Shown one piece after another: positions 16,403 through 25,267 of a DNA stretch of 64,000 nucleotides. The stretch is from Firmicutes bacterium UBA4795. Its GTDB lineage: Bacteria > Bacillota > Desulfotomaculia > Desulfotomaculales > Nap2-2B. The first letter of the stretch is position 1. Each line of letters starts with the position of its first letter. The position numbers and the translations under genes were made by a program. Below the pieces are notes generated by a model, which was not told the DNA's origin, ran no database searches, and saw only the letters and a list, made by a program, of their open reading frames with translations. Location: the NCBI GenBank assembly GCA_002402825.1, contig DHGP01000004.1, positions 23,077 to 87,076 on the forward strand, given 5' to 3'.

Positions 16403-18118
16403 TTATAACCATAGCGCCACAAATTCAAGCTTATTTACGTCTACTAACCCCCTATCGGTAATCCTTAATTCTGGAATTACCGGCAGGGCAAGAAAGGACA
16501 TGGTCATAAAAGGTGACGACAGGATGCACCCAATTTCCCAGGCGGCATTACTCAATTTTTGATACTGCCTGGCTACGGTAGATGCGTCCTGGTCCGACAT
16601 TAAGCCGGCAACCGGCAAAGCTAAAGAGGCTAGCACCTTTCCCCCGGCTGTTACCGCCAGCCCCCCGCCCGTAGCGGCTACCGTTTGGGCAGCCAGTTCC
16701 ATATCGTCTTCATTTGCACCCACTAGAATAAGGTTGTGGCTGTCATGGGCTACCGTTGAAGCCATGGCCCCTTTTATTACCCCAAACCCTTTAACTAAAC
16801 CCAGCGCTACGTTGCCGTTTTTGCCGTGGCGTTCCACTACGGCCACCTTTAAAATACCTTCTGAGGGGCTGATTTTACCGGCTGGAACAAGTATGCCTTT
16901 AGTAAGAATTTGGTTTGGAAGTACCTCAATAACCCGGGCCAAAATACTTGAAGGCGGCTTTTTTAAGGTTAACCTTCCTTTTAAGTCCGGAAGATGTACC
17001 GTATTTAACATCTTTTTATCTACCACTTTTGATAAACTACCAAGGACTTTTCCCTCGCGGGCCGCCAGCTTACCCGCCTTATAAACCATTTCTACCTTAA
17101 ATTCAGTTAAGTTATTTACTACCACCAGGTCGGCCTTATAACCAGGGGCAATGCCTCCCAAATCTTGCAAGTGATAATGCCGGGCAGGATTAAGGGTAGC
17201 CATTTGTACTGCCGTTACTGGATCAAGACCGGCAGCCACCGCCCGGCGTAAAATATTATCTATCTCCCCCTCGCCAATTAAATCTACCGGGTGGCAGTCA
17301 TCGCACCCAAAAAAAAGATTAGGGCAGGTTTTTTCATTTGCTAGCGGCAGCAATTCAAGCAGGTTTTTGGCGGCCGAACCTTCGCGAATAATTATTTTCA
17401 TTCCCAGGCGAAGTTTTTCCAGGGCTTCTTCTAAAGCAGTACACTCATGGTCGGTTAGGATACCTGCGCTTAAGTAAGCGTTTAAATTTTTCCCGCTTAA
17501 AGCCGGCGCATGGCCGTCAATCAGACGCTTGTTTTCACGAATTGTTTTTATTTTAGCTAAAATGTCTGGTTCTTTAAGGTAAACGCCAGGGAAATTCATT
17601 ACCTCTGCCAAACCCGGGGACGACGGACAAATTTTAAAGCCTTCCTGAATTTCTGTGAGGCCAATAACTGCTCCTGCTGTTTCCAGTTGGGTAGCCGGGA
17701 CGCAAGAAGGAAGCATATAAAATATATCCAGCGGCAGCTCCTGAGCAGCTTTCACCATATAACGCAAGCCGTCCAGGCCGGCCACATTAACAATCTCGTG
17801 CGGGTCGGCAATAACGGTGGTAGTACCGTGAACAATGGCCGCGGCAGCAAAGCCGGCCGGGGTAAGCAAAGAGCTTTCAATATGGAGGTGAGCGTCAATT
17901 AAACCAGGAATTAAATATTTACCGGTAAGGTTTTCTACTTCCTGTCCCCAGGAGCAATCTCCTACTCCGGCAATAACACTGCCCTTTATGGCTACGTTGG
18001 CTTTTAAAATTTCCCCGGTAAAAACATTAACCAGTAAAGCGTCTGTTAATAAAATGTCGGCCGGGGCATTTCCCCTGGCTACATCAATTATTTTTTCTGT
18101 AAGTTCTGTAAATGCCAT
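16403..18118 (-). CDS. ade: Adenine deaminase
   Basis: A 571-aa amidohydrolase of the AdeC family. Metal and substrate motifs are IDAHLHIESSLLTP, IADPHEIVNVAGLDG, GHAPALSG, TDHECTALEEA and FGCDDCHPVDL; a C-terminal domain with VAHDSHNLILVGAN follows. It deaminates adenine to hypoxanthine in purine salvage. Length is typical. The phosphoesterase gene follows upstream on the same strand with a 15-nt gap, so the two may be co-transcribed. Confidence 0.94.
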   Translation of the reverse strand: MAFTELTEKIIDVARGNAPADILLTDALLVNVFTGEILKANVAIKGSVIAGVGDCSWGQEVENLTGKYLIPGLIDAHLHIESSLLTPAGFAAAAIVHGTTTVIADPHEIVNVAGLDGLRYMVKAAQELPLDIFYMLPSCVPATQLETAGAVIGLTEIQEGFKICPSSPGLAEVMNFPGVYLKEPDILAKIKTIRENKRLIDGHAPALSGKNLNAYLSAGILTDHECTALEEALEKLRLGMKIIIREGSAAKNLLELLPLANEKTCPNLFFGCDDCHPVDLIGEGEIDNILRRAVAAGLDPVTAVQMATLNPARHYHLQDLGGIAPGYKADLVVVNNLTEFKVEMVYKAGKLAAREGKVLGSLSKVVDKKMLNTVHLPDLKGRLTLKKPPSSILARVIEVLPNQILTKGILVPAGKISPSEGILKVAVVERHGKNGNVALGLVKGFGVIKGAMASTVAHDSHNLILVGANEDDMELAAQTVAATGGGLAVTAGGKVLASLALPVAGLMSDQDASTVARQYQKLSNAAWEIGCILSSPFMTMSFLALPVIPELRITDRGLVDVNKLEFVALWL

Positions 18119-18133
18119 GAAGTACTTTCCACC

Positions 18134-18625
18134 TTATTTTAAGACAATTATTTTCCTTTTAATTTCTTGACCTAACTCAAGAACGCCGTACGAATTAAAA
18201 GGAGCAAACCTTTTATCTGTCGGGCTTCCCGGGTTAAAAAAAAGAATACCCTCTTTGACCTCATTTATAGGGCTATGGGAGTGACCAAAAAGGATAATTT
18301 CAATCCTCTCAAACTCAGATTTTACTTTATCAATCAAATTTTGAGGGGAACCAAAGCCATGGATTACTCCTATCCGGTAACCCGCGGCCTCAAAAGTAGC
18401 CTTGGCAGGAAGAATATTCACCAGTTCTGGTGCATCCATATTTCCGTGAACAGCAATTAGTTTTCCCTTTTTATTTAATTTTTTTAATCGTTCATAAACA
18501 GGGGAGACTACAAAGTCACCACAATGAACCATGAGGTCAGCTTCTTGAAGGGCCTTTTCTACCTCCTGGGGAAGCCACTTTTCTTCCCGTTTAAGGTGGG
18601 TGTCTGAAATAACTACAATCTTCAT
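18134..18625 (-). CDS. Metallophosphoesterase, YfcE/MJ0936 family
   Basis: The 163-aa protein has all calcineurin-like metal motifs in order: VISDTHLKR, VHCGDFV, AVHGNMDA, IGVIHGFGSP and LFGHSHSP, ending with NPGSPTDKR. Family members hydrolyse phosphodiesters in vitro; the physiological substrate is generally unknown. It is upstream of ade on the same strand. Confidence 0.9.
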   Translation of the reverse strand: MKIVVISDTHLKREEKWLPQEVEKALQEADLMVHCGDFVVSPVYERLKKLNKKGKLIAVHGNMDAPELVNILPAKATFEAAGYRIGVIHGFGSPQNLIDKVKSEFERIEIILFGHSHSPINEVKEGILFFNPGSPTDKRFAPFNSYGVLELGQEIKRKIIVLK

Positions 18626-18753
18626 GTTTTAAAACCTCTCTATAAGGTAAAAGTAAAGGTATGTGTATTCTAGAAAACCGCTCGGAGTTGGGTGTTGCTT
18701 TCGTTTGCTCCAATGCTTCTCGTTTTCAGCACTTAAGCTTGCTTCAAACCGGG

Positions 18754-19992
18754 CTAGCGGCGCCTAAACTTTTGCCACCATCGTCCCAGCAGTCCACTGC
18801 TATTCAATTCCAGATAGCTTCTTTCTTCCTTGCCGGGGACCAGGAGAAGACCAAAGGGCTGCCCTTCCCGGGGCGGTTGGCATATTTCCCGCCGGTAATT
18901 TCGCGTCTCTCCCTGAAGGTACTCAACCTCTACCGGTCCTTGTTTTTCTTTTAACTTTAAGCTATTTTCTAAACTGGCCCGGTCAAAGACCGGTAAACCA
19001 TTTACTCTTAAAACCAAATCACAGGAACGAATTCCTGCCTGCCAGGCCGGGGTATTTTTTAGAGTGTCCAGTACCCGAACCCCCTCAAGAGAAGGAACGT
19101 AAATAGGTGAAGCTTGAAATTCAATTTTTTTGCCCATAAAAATAACTAATTCGTGACCTAAAGGAGAAAATAAGGCGGCCAGCAAAGCTAATTCTTTAAA
19201 GTTTTGGGCCAGGGTGGCGAACAGCAGTAAAACAAGACTGTAAGCCCCTAAAAAGTAAGCAGATAACCGGCTCTTTTTTACCGGAGGACGCGCCAGAGCT
19301 AAATCACCGTAACCCAGGGCCGCAATTACCGGAATAAGCGTGTACACTGCGTTTTTCAGGTCTCCTTCTATTTCTGGTTTGATTAAAGGCCACCAATCCG
19401 GCATGTTTATTCCTTCAGGGAGAAAGGTTTGTCCAACTACTGCCAGGGCGACAATGGGAATAGGCCAAAATCTTTGTAAAGTAAAGCCTCCCACCAGTTG
19501 GCCATTTGCTGCTTTAAAATAGGCCGGCACAGCTCCTAAATGACCGCTAAAAAAAATAAGCAGGCTTTCCACTAAATGAAGAATAGCTACCAAAGCCAAT
19601 AACTGGGAAATATTTACCTGGGGGAAGTTAAATATCAGATTGCTTAAGGCTATAATACCTCCCGCATAAGCAAAGCATAAAAACCGCGGGTTAATAAGCA
19701 TTAAAAGGATAGCTGCCGGCCAAAGATAAATCAAGCCCGTGCCTGATAAAGTTAATCCTACTACCACCATAATGACACTACCTATTAAGCCTCCCAAAAT
19801 GCCGTATACCACGGCAGTAAAAACATCTCCCCATCCCTGTTTTAGCCGGATGCCGTAAATGGCCTCTTTTGCCGCGGCCATCCGGCGATACTGCAAGGCA
19901 ACCAAAAATACCACCAGCCAAAAAATGGGGTTAAAAAATACTCGGCCTATGTTTGCTACAATTAAGGGTAAAACCTGATCAAATGGAAACAT
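18754..19992 (-). CDS. PDZ-domain multi-pass membrane protein, MinJ-like
   Basis: A 412-aa protein with about eight membrane helices between residues 10 and 275, then a PDZ domain at about 285-380 (VLDTLKNTPAWQAGIRSCDLVLRVNG, shown here as the carboxylate-loop and GIRSCDLVL core). This architecture and position next to ctpB and ftsEX match Bacillus MinJ (YvjD), which links DivIVA to MinD at division sites. AGGAAGGTG precedes the ATG. Start codons and spacing (29 nt from ctpB) suggest one operon with ctpB. Function as a MinJ orthologue is inferred from architecture and synteny. Confidence 0.75.
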   Translation of the reverse strand: MFPFDQVLPLIVANIGRVFFNPIFWLVVFLVALQYRRMAAAKEAIYGIRLKQGWGDVFTAVVYGILGGLIGSVIMVVVGLTLSGTGLIYLWPAAILLMLINPRFLCFAYAGGIIALSNLIFNFPQVNISQLLALVAILHLVESLLIFFSGHLGAVPAYFKAANGQLVGGFTLQRFWPIPIVALAVVGQTFLPEGINMPDWWPLIKPEIEGDLKNAVYTLIPVIAALGYGDLALARPPVKKSRLSAYFLGAYSLVLLLFATLAQNFKELALLAALFSPLGHELVIFMGKKIEFQASPIYVPSLEGVRVLDTLKNTPAWQAGIRSCDLVLRVNGLPVFDRASLENSLKLKEKQGPVEVEYLQGETRNYRREICQPPREGQPFGLLLVPGKEERSYLELNSSGLLGRWWQKFRRR

Positions 19993-20021
19993 TTCTTCAC
20001 CTTCCTGGTTAAACGTTTAAA

Positions 20022-21212
20022 TTAAGCGGCAAGTTTTTGCTGGAGGATTTCAACGGCCTTTTCTTTTTGAAGGTCTTTTTCAGCATCAAGTTTTTGTTTA
20101 ACTATAATATCAGGGGAGATGCCCCGCTGGTGAATATTATGTTTTGCCGGAGTAAGGTAACGGGCAGTGGTTAGTTTTAGCCCCGCTCCGTTACCCAGGT
20201 TAAATACAGTTTGAACAACTCCTTTACCAAAAGTTTTTTCTCCAATTAAAATACCCACCTTTCGGTCTTTAATTGCGCCGGCTAAAATTTCGGCGGCACT
20301 GGCACTGGCTTCGTTAACCAAAACTACCAACGGCAAATTAAGATTGCTGCCGTTAACAGTATAAGTATCTTTTTTTCCCGAACGGTAGTCAACGTATACT
20401 ACCGGGCCTTTAGGAATGAATTTTTCGGCTACTTCAACGGCGGCACGCAATTCTCCGCCCGGGTTATTTCGCAAATCCAGGAGGATACCCTGAACCTGAC
20501 TTTTTTTAAACTTACCCAATACTACTTCTAATTCTGCCGGGGTTTTGGTAGTGAACTGGGAAATAGCAAGGTAACCTATTTTTGTACCCTTTAGGATATG
20601 TCCTTCTACCGTAGGAATACTAATTTCTTCTCTGGTTAATTCTACGGTAAATTCAGTTTTGCGGCTTAGCTTCTGGTTTGTTTCTTTTATTCCTTCGTTT
20701 TGGCGTAGAATAGTCAATTTAACCTTTGTTCCTGCCGCCCCCCGCATTAAACTAATGGCTGTATCCAGGTCAATACCCTTTGTTTCACGATTATTAATCT
20801 TAAATACAATATCGCCGGCTTTTATTCCTTTCCGGTAGGCCGGGGTTCCTTCATACGAGCGCATTACGGTTAAGTAATCATTTTCTAGACCTACTAAAAT
20901 TCCCAACCCCCCAAATGTGCCGTTAATTTGTTCTTTTAACTGGGCATAAGTTTCCGGGTCTAAATAAATTGAGTATGGATCCCCAAGCGATTCAACTATT
21001 CCTTTGGTTGCTCCTTCAATGAGGTTGTTAGTGCTAACCGGATAAAGATATTGGGAACGGATTAAAGAAACAACTTTAAACATATTACCGAAATTATGGT
21101 AATTAATAATTATTAAACCGCCCGAAAAAATAAAAGCAAAAAAAATTAATATTCCCAGGAAAACAAACCAGCGTTTACCACGGGGAGCCTTTCTGTTTAG
21201 GTAATAAGCCAC
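20022..21212 (-). CDS. S41 carboxy-terminal processing peptidase (CtpA/CtpB)
   Basis: A 396-aa exported serine peptidase. A membrane anchor lies at about residues 15-40, a PDZ domain at about 90-175 (GGLGILVG to FKINNRETKG) and the S41 core at about 190-365, with catalytic Ser in NEASASAAEILAGA and Lys in GEKTFGKGVVQ. GTG start after GGGTGGGTGG. In Bacillus the equivalent CtpB cleaves SpoIVFA in the sigma-K checkpoint, and the gene lies beside minJ and ftsEX as here. Divergent from ftsE. Confidence 0.93.
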   Translation of the reverse strand: MAYYLNRKAPRGKRWFVFLGILIFFAFIFSGGLIIINYHNFGNMFKVVSLIRSQYLYPVSTNNLIEGATKGIVESLGDPYSIYLDPETYAQLKEQINGTFGGLGILVGLENDYLTVMRSYEGTPAYRKGIKAGDIVFKINNRETKGIDLDTAISLMRGAAGTKVKLTILRQNEGIKETNQKLSRKTEFTVELTREEISIPTVEGHILKGTKIGYLAISQFTTKTPAELEVVLGKFKKSQVQGILLDLRNNPGGELRAAVEVAEKFIPKGPVVYVDYRSGKKDTYTVNGSNLNLPLVVLVNEASASAAEILAGAIKDRKVGILIGEKTFGKGVVQTVFNLGNGAGLKLTTARYLTPAKHNIHQRGISPDIIVKQKLDAEKDLQKEKAVEILQQKLAA

Positions 21213-21386
21213 CTACAATTCCACCCACCCATAAAAATTTAAATTTCTAATTGTTATAGATTAAAAAATTAATATTTTAGAAAATTATTAGTCTAGCCCT
21301 CATAATCCTCATTATCCATATTATACTACACCAACTTATTAATAAGTACAACTTAATTAAAAATCGAGTTATTTTATCCCTTAAAA

Positions 21387-21413
21387 GAAGGATTTCGGTA
21401 GTTAATGTCGAAA
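21387..21413 (+). promoter_or_regulatory. Sigma-H-like promoter upstream of ftsEX
   Basis: GAAGGATTT matches RNAGGAWWW fully; after 11 nt GTCGAAA matches RNNGAAT in six of seven positions. The site is 60 nt before the ftsE start. A second copy with very similar surrounding sequence is at 29752-29778. Sigma-H control would switch FtsEX on at the start of sporulation. Confidence 0.55.
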
Positions 21414-21472
21414 ACATTTTAATAAAAGCGGTGTATGTCATTATTTACCATATAGCCACCGGGAGGGTAAAA

Positions 21473-22159
21473 ATGATTCATTTTTATCATGTTTCTAAAG
21501 TTTACCAAAATGGAGTTAAAGCTTTAAAAGATGTAACAATGCATATTTCTAAAGGTGATTTTCTTTTTTTGGTTGGCCCAAGTGGGGCAGGGAAAACCAC
21601 TTTAACTAAGTTATTGTTGCGGGAAGAACTTCCTACCAAAGGTCAGGTAATTTTTTGCGGTAAAAACGTTGCCCGTTTAAAATCTCAGGAAATTCCCTTA
21701 TTAAGACGTAAAATCGGGGTGGTTTTTCAGGACTTCAGGTTGCTTCCTAAAAAAACAGTTTACGAAAACGTAGCTTTTGCTCTAGAGGTTGCTGGCGGTT
21801 CGAGACAAATCATCAAAAAAAGAGTACCGGAAGCTTTGGAGATGGTGGGGCTGGCTGACAAGCAAAAAATGTTTCCTTCCCAGTTGTCCGGGGGGGAACA
21901 ACAACGGGCCGGAATTGCCCGCGCTATTGTTAACCGTCCTTTATTGTTAATTACGGACGAACCTACCGGTAATTTAGACCCCAAAACTTCTTGGGAATTG
22001 ATTTATTTATTACAGGAAATTAACCGTCTAGGAACCACCGTTATAATGGCTACCCACGCCTGGGATATTGTAAATGCTTTAAAAAAACGGGTGGTTGCCC
22101 TTTCGGGCGGTCAAATGGTCCGGGATGAAAAAAGAGGCGCTTATGGCTATGGGGGTTAA
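21473..22159 (+). CDS. ftsE: Cell-division ATP-binding protein FtsE
   Basis: An ABC ATPase of 228 aa, the family length. Walker A GPSGAGKTTLTK, Q-loop VVFQDFRLLP, signature LSGGEQQRAGIARA, Walker B LLITDEPTGNLDP and switch His in ATHAWD are all intact. FtsE drives the FtsX membrane partner to activate peptidoglycan hydrolases. The frame opens at 21431, but GGGAGG 6 nt before ATG 21473 (MIHFYHVSK) fixes the start. ftsX overlaps its end by 17 nt. Confidence 0.96.
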   Translation: MIHFYHVSKVYQNGVKALKDVTMHISKGDFLFLVGPSGAGKTTLTKLLLREELPTKGQVIFCGKNVARLKSQEIPLLRRKIGVVFQDFRLLPKKTVYENVAFALEVAGGSRQIIKKRVPEALEMVGLADKQKMFPSQLSGGEQQRAGIARAIVNRPLLLITDEPTGNLDPKTSWELIYLLQEINRLGTTVIMATHAWDIVNALKKRVVALSGGQMVRDEKRGAYGYGG

Positions 22160-23033
22160 TACCCTAGCCTATTTTTTTAAAGAAACAGCTCGCTCTCTTT
22201 TTAGAAACACCTGGCTTTCTTTGGCGGCTACAGGGACCATTACCGTTTCGCTTTTAATATTAGGCGCCTCTTTACTTTTAGTGATAAATACCAATAGAAT
22301 TGCGCTTGATTTAGAGCAGAAGCTTGAAATAAGGGTTTTTTTAGTGCCGAATTTAGCCTCAAATCAGGTAAAACAACTTGAAAAAAGAATTTATCTTGTT
22401 CCTGGGGTGGCCAGGGTATCTTTTGTTTCCAAAGAAAAGGCCATGGAAGACCTGCGCCGTGGTCTGGGGGAACGAAAAGATATTTTAGCCGGGATAAAAA
22501 AAAATCCCTTACCTGATGCCTTTCAGGTAAAAATGGCTCGCTCGGAACAAATAGCCAATGCTGCGGCCCAAATCAGCTCTTTGCCTGGTGTTGAACAAGT
22601 GCGTTACGGACAGGGTACGGTAGAAAAACTGCTGCTGGTAACCCGCTGGATGCGGATAGCCGGGATAATAATTATAGGAGCCTTAATCCTGGCGGCTTTA
22701 TTCCTTATCTCTTCAATTATTCGTTTATCGGTATTTGCCCGGCGCCAGGAAATAAGCATTATGAAAGTTTTAGGTGCTACCAATTGGTTTATTCGTACCC
22801 CTTTTTTGCTTGAGGGGGTAACTTTAGGTTTTTTAGGTTCTTTTGTTGCGGTAGTGATCCTTTATTTTAGTTACTGGTCTTTTGTTCAGCAGGTAAGCAT
22901 GTTTGTGCCTTTTGTTCCTTTGGTTGCTGATCAGCGCTTGTTATTTAATCTGTTTGGTGGACTAGTTGGATTAGGATTATTAGTTGGTATGGTAGGAAGT
23001 TTTTTTTCCGTCCGCAAATATTTAAAAGTTTAG
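22143..23033 (+). CDS. ftsX: Cell-division protein FtsX
   Basis: A 296-aa permease-like protein with four membrane helices: one at about 22-45, an extracellular domain with LEQKLEIRVFLVP and ISSLPGVEQVRYG, then three helices after residue 175. The FtsX-specific FARRQEISIMKVLGATNWFIR follows the second helix. The frame extends upstream to 22095, but GAGG 5 nt before ATG 22143 supports this start and the typical length. Coupled to ftsE by a 17-nt overlap. Confidence 0.95.
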   Translation: MAMGVNTLAYFFKETARSLFRNTWLSLAATGTITVSLLILGASLLLVINTNRIALDLEQKLEIRVFLVPNLASNQVKQLEKRIYLVPGVARVSFVSKEKAMEDLRRGLGERKDILAGIKKNPLPDAFQVKMARSEQIANAAAQISSLPGVEQVRYGQGTVEKLLLVTRWMRIAGIIIIGALILAALFLISSIIRLSVFARRQEISIMKVLGATNWFIRTPFLLEGVTLGFLGSFVAVVILYFSYWSFVQQVSMFVPFVPLVADQRLLFNLFGGLVGLGLLVGMVGSFFSVRKYLKV

Positions 23034-23036
23034 GAG

Positions 23037-24179
23037 GTGGTAATAATTAGTAATGTTACCAAAAAGCTAATATTTTTAAGCCTCGTTTTATTCTTTTTTA
23101 GTATTTATTTTTTGCACTCAGCTCAAGGGGCCAGCTTGCAGGAAAGATTAAATGATACCAGACAAAAGATTTTCCACCAAGAAAAGCAGGTCAAAGAAAG
23201 CAAAAAAGAAGTAAAGAGTTACGCCAGCCAAGTGGCCCAGGTGGAAAATAATATTGTGACTGTAGAAGATCAGGTTATAAGCACGCAAAATAAACTTGAT
23301 CAGGCTTTAATTGCTCTTCAGCTTACAGAAAGACAACTTAAAGAAGTAGAAGCTGAACTGGCTTTGAGTACGCGTATTTTGGAACAAAGGCTGCGTAATA
23401 TTTACGTAGAAGGGCAGGTTAGTTATCTTGAGGTAATTTTAGGGGCCGAAGATTTTGGTGATTTTATTATCCGCTACGAATTACTCAAAAAAATATTAGC
23501 TGAAGATAGCAAACTAGTTGAAGAGGTGGCGGCCAAACAACAAGAGGTGGTTCAGAAAAAGGAAGCTTTACAGCAGCAGAGCAGCCACATTGCTAGTTTG
23601 CTTCAAGAACAAAAGGCGGCTTATCAGGAGCTAGCGCAGCAAAAAACCCGCCAAAAAGCCTTGTTGGCTTCTGCCAGGGAAGAGCTAAGCCGTCATCAAG
23701 AGGAATTGGAAGAGTTAGAAGCTCAGGAAAGGGAAATTTTACGGCAAATTGCCTTGCAGCGAACAAAAAATACTGCACCCCCCCGGGGTAGTGGTGGCTT
23801 TGCCTGGCCGGCGCCGTCAGGAAGCGGTATTTCATCCGGCTTTGGTAACCGCTTGCACCCTATTTTAGGCTATACCCGTTTTCACAGCGGTATTGATATT
23901 CCTGCCCCCTCAGGTTCATCGGTGGTGGCAGTTCAAGATGGTACGGTAATTTATGTTGGTTTTATGAGTGGTTATGGTAATATTATTATGCTTGATCACG
24001 GGGGCGGCGTTACCACTCTCTACGCTCATCTTTCTGCCCAGCTTGTCTCCCAAGGGCAAGAAGTAACTAAAGGTCAGTCAATAGGCTTAGTTGGTAGTAC
24101 AGGCATGTCTACCGGACCACACTTGCATTTTGAAGTTAGGGTCAACGGTTCACCAGTTAATCCCACCGGTTATTTATAA
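23037..24179 (+). CDS. Murein hydrolase activator / M23 peptidase with coiled coil (EnvC/PcsB type)
   Basis: An exported protein of up to 380 aa: a signal segment (about residues 8-30), a long coiled coil (about 35-245) and a C-terminal M23 domain with HSGIDIPAPSGS, YGNIIMLDHG and HLHFEVRVNG, so zinc ligands are intact. It is the expected FtsEX partner that is activated by the transporter at the septum. The start is unclear: GTG 23037 overlaps the AGGAGG itself, while ATA 23043 or ATT 23046 are correctly spaced. It overlaps the convergent transketolase gene by 10 nt. Confidence 0.88.
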   Translation: MVIISNVTKKLIFLSLVLFFFSIYFLHSAQGASLQERLNDTRQKIFHQEKQVKESKKEVKSYASQVAQVENNIVTVEDQVISTQNKLDQALIALQLTERQLKEVEAELALSTRILEQRLRNIYVEGQVSYLEVILGAEDFGDFIIRYELLKKILAEDSKLVEEVAAKQQEVVQKKEALQQQSSHIASLLQEQKAAYQELAQQKTRQKALLASAREELSRHQEELEELEAQEREILRQIALQRTKNTAPPRGSGGFAWPAPSGSGISSGFGNRLHPILGYTRFHSGIDIPAPSGSSVVAVQDGTVIYVGFMSGYGNIIMLDHGGGVTTLYAHLSAQLVSQGQEVTKGQSIGLVGSTGMSTGPHLHFEVRVNGSPVNPTGYL

Positions 24180-25132
24180 GCAAGTTGTAATTTTTTATTA
24201 ATTAATTTTTCTACGGTAGTAATTAAATTTTGCGGGGTAAGCCCGTACTTTTCTAATAACTCCTCTGCCTTTCCTGATTCGCCAAATACATCGGGCAGGC
24301 CTACCCTTTTTACCGGTACGGGACAATATTCACTAGTTACTTCGGCTACTGCACTGCCTAAACCGCCAATAATACTGTGTTCTTCAGCCGTAACCAGGAG
24401 CCCTGTTTCTTGGGCTGCTTTGACAATTGCCGCCGTATCTAAGGGTTTTAAGGTATGGATATTTAAAACCCTTATTTGTTTCCCTTTCCGGGCTAATTTT
24501 TCGGCGGCAATCAAGGCCTGATGAACCATGATTCCGGTAGCGATAATGGTTGCGTCGTAGCCCTGGCGCAGCATAACGGCTTTGCCGGGCCGAAAAACAG
24601 AATCCTCATGCCGGGGCAAAATAGGAACACCTGATCTTCCTAGACGAATATACACCGGACCATTAATCTCCATTGCTGCCTGTACGGCTTCCCACGTCTC
24701 AAGTGCGTCGACCGGGATGAAAATAGTCATGTTAGGCAAGACCCGCATTAAAGCTAAATCTTCCACTGACTGGTGGGAGGCCCCGTCCTCGCCTACTGTA
24801 ATCCCGGCGTGGCTGGCTCCTATTTTTACGTTTAAACGGGGATAAGCCACACTGTTTCGTACCTGGTCAAAAGCCCGCCCCGTAGCAAAAACAGCAAAGG
24901 TACTGCAGAAAGGAATTTTTCCTGCTGCCGCCAAACCGGCGGCTGTACCTAACATGTTTTGTTCTGCCACCCCAAAATCAAAAAAACGGTCTGGATAGTG
25001 TTTTTTAAAATCAATAGTTTTGGTAGACTTGGCTAAATCAGCATCTAAAACTACTACATCAGGATTTTTTTGTCCTAAAGCTACCAGGGCCTGCCCGTAA
25101 GCTTCTCTGGTAGCTATTTTTTTATCATTCAT
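24170..25132 (-). CDS. Transketolase, C-terminal subunit
   Basis: The 320-aa protein corresponds to the pyrimidine-binding and C-terminal domains of a split transketolase. It shows VVLDADLAKSTKT, FDFGVAEQNMLGTAAGLAAAG (the conserved Glu for thiamine activation lies in VAEQN), GASHAGITVGEDGASHQ and LNIHTLKPLD. It needs the N-terminal subunit, which is normally the adjacent upstream gene. Here that position holds a repeat and a DUF4125 gene instead, so the partner must be elsewhere. Ends inside the convergent M23 gene. Confidence 0.93.
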   Translation of the reverse strand: MNDKKIATREAYGQALVALGQKNPDVVVLDADLAKSTKTIDFKKHYPDRFFDFGVAEQNMLGTAAGLAAAGKIPFCSTFAVFATGRAFDQVRNSVAYPRLNVKIGASHAGITVGEDGASHQSVEDLALMRVLPNMTIFIPVDALETWEAVQAAMEINGPVYIRLGRSGVPILPRHEDSVFRPGKAVMLRQGYDATIIATGIMVHQALIAAEKLARKGKQIRVLNIHTLKPLDTAAIVKAAQETGLLVTAEEHSIIGGLGSAVAEVTSEYCPVPVKRVGLPDVFGESGKAEELLEKYGLTPQNLITTVEKLINKKLQLAYK

Positions 25133-25145
25133 AAACTACCTTCCT

Positions 25146-25235
25146 AACTCGAGGTTCGAAATTCGAAATTTGAGGTTCGAAACTGGTTAAAATTATTTTG
25201 AACTTCGGACTTCTAATCTTAAACCTCATTGTTTT
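25146..25235. repeat. TCGAGGTTCGAA palindromic repeat cluster
   Basis: The segment has several copies of GAGGTTCGAA and TTCGAAATT in both orientations, followed by a weaker inverted partner (GAACTTCGGACTTC to AAACCTC). A closely related element is inserted in the Zn-dehydrogenase gene at about 58120-58187. It lies directly upstream of the transketolase C-terminal gene. Confidence 0.7.
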
Positions 25236-25267
25236 TTGTGGCCTTTTTGCGCTAAAAAATAATCACC

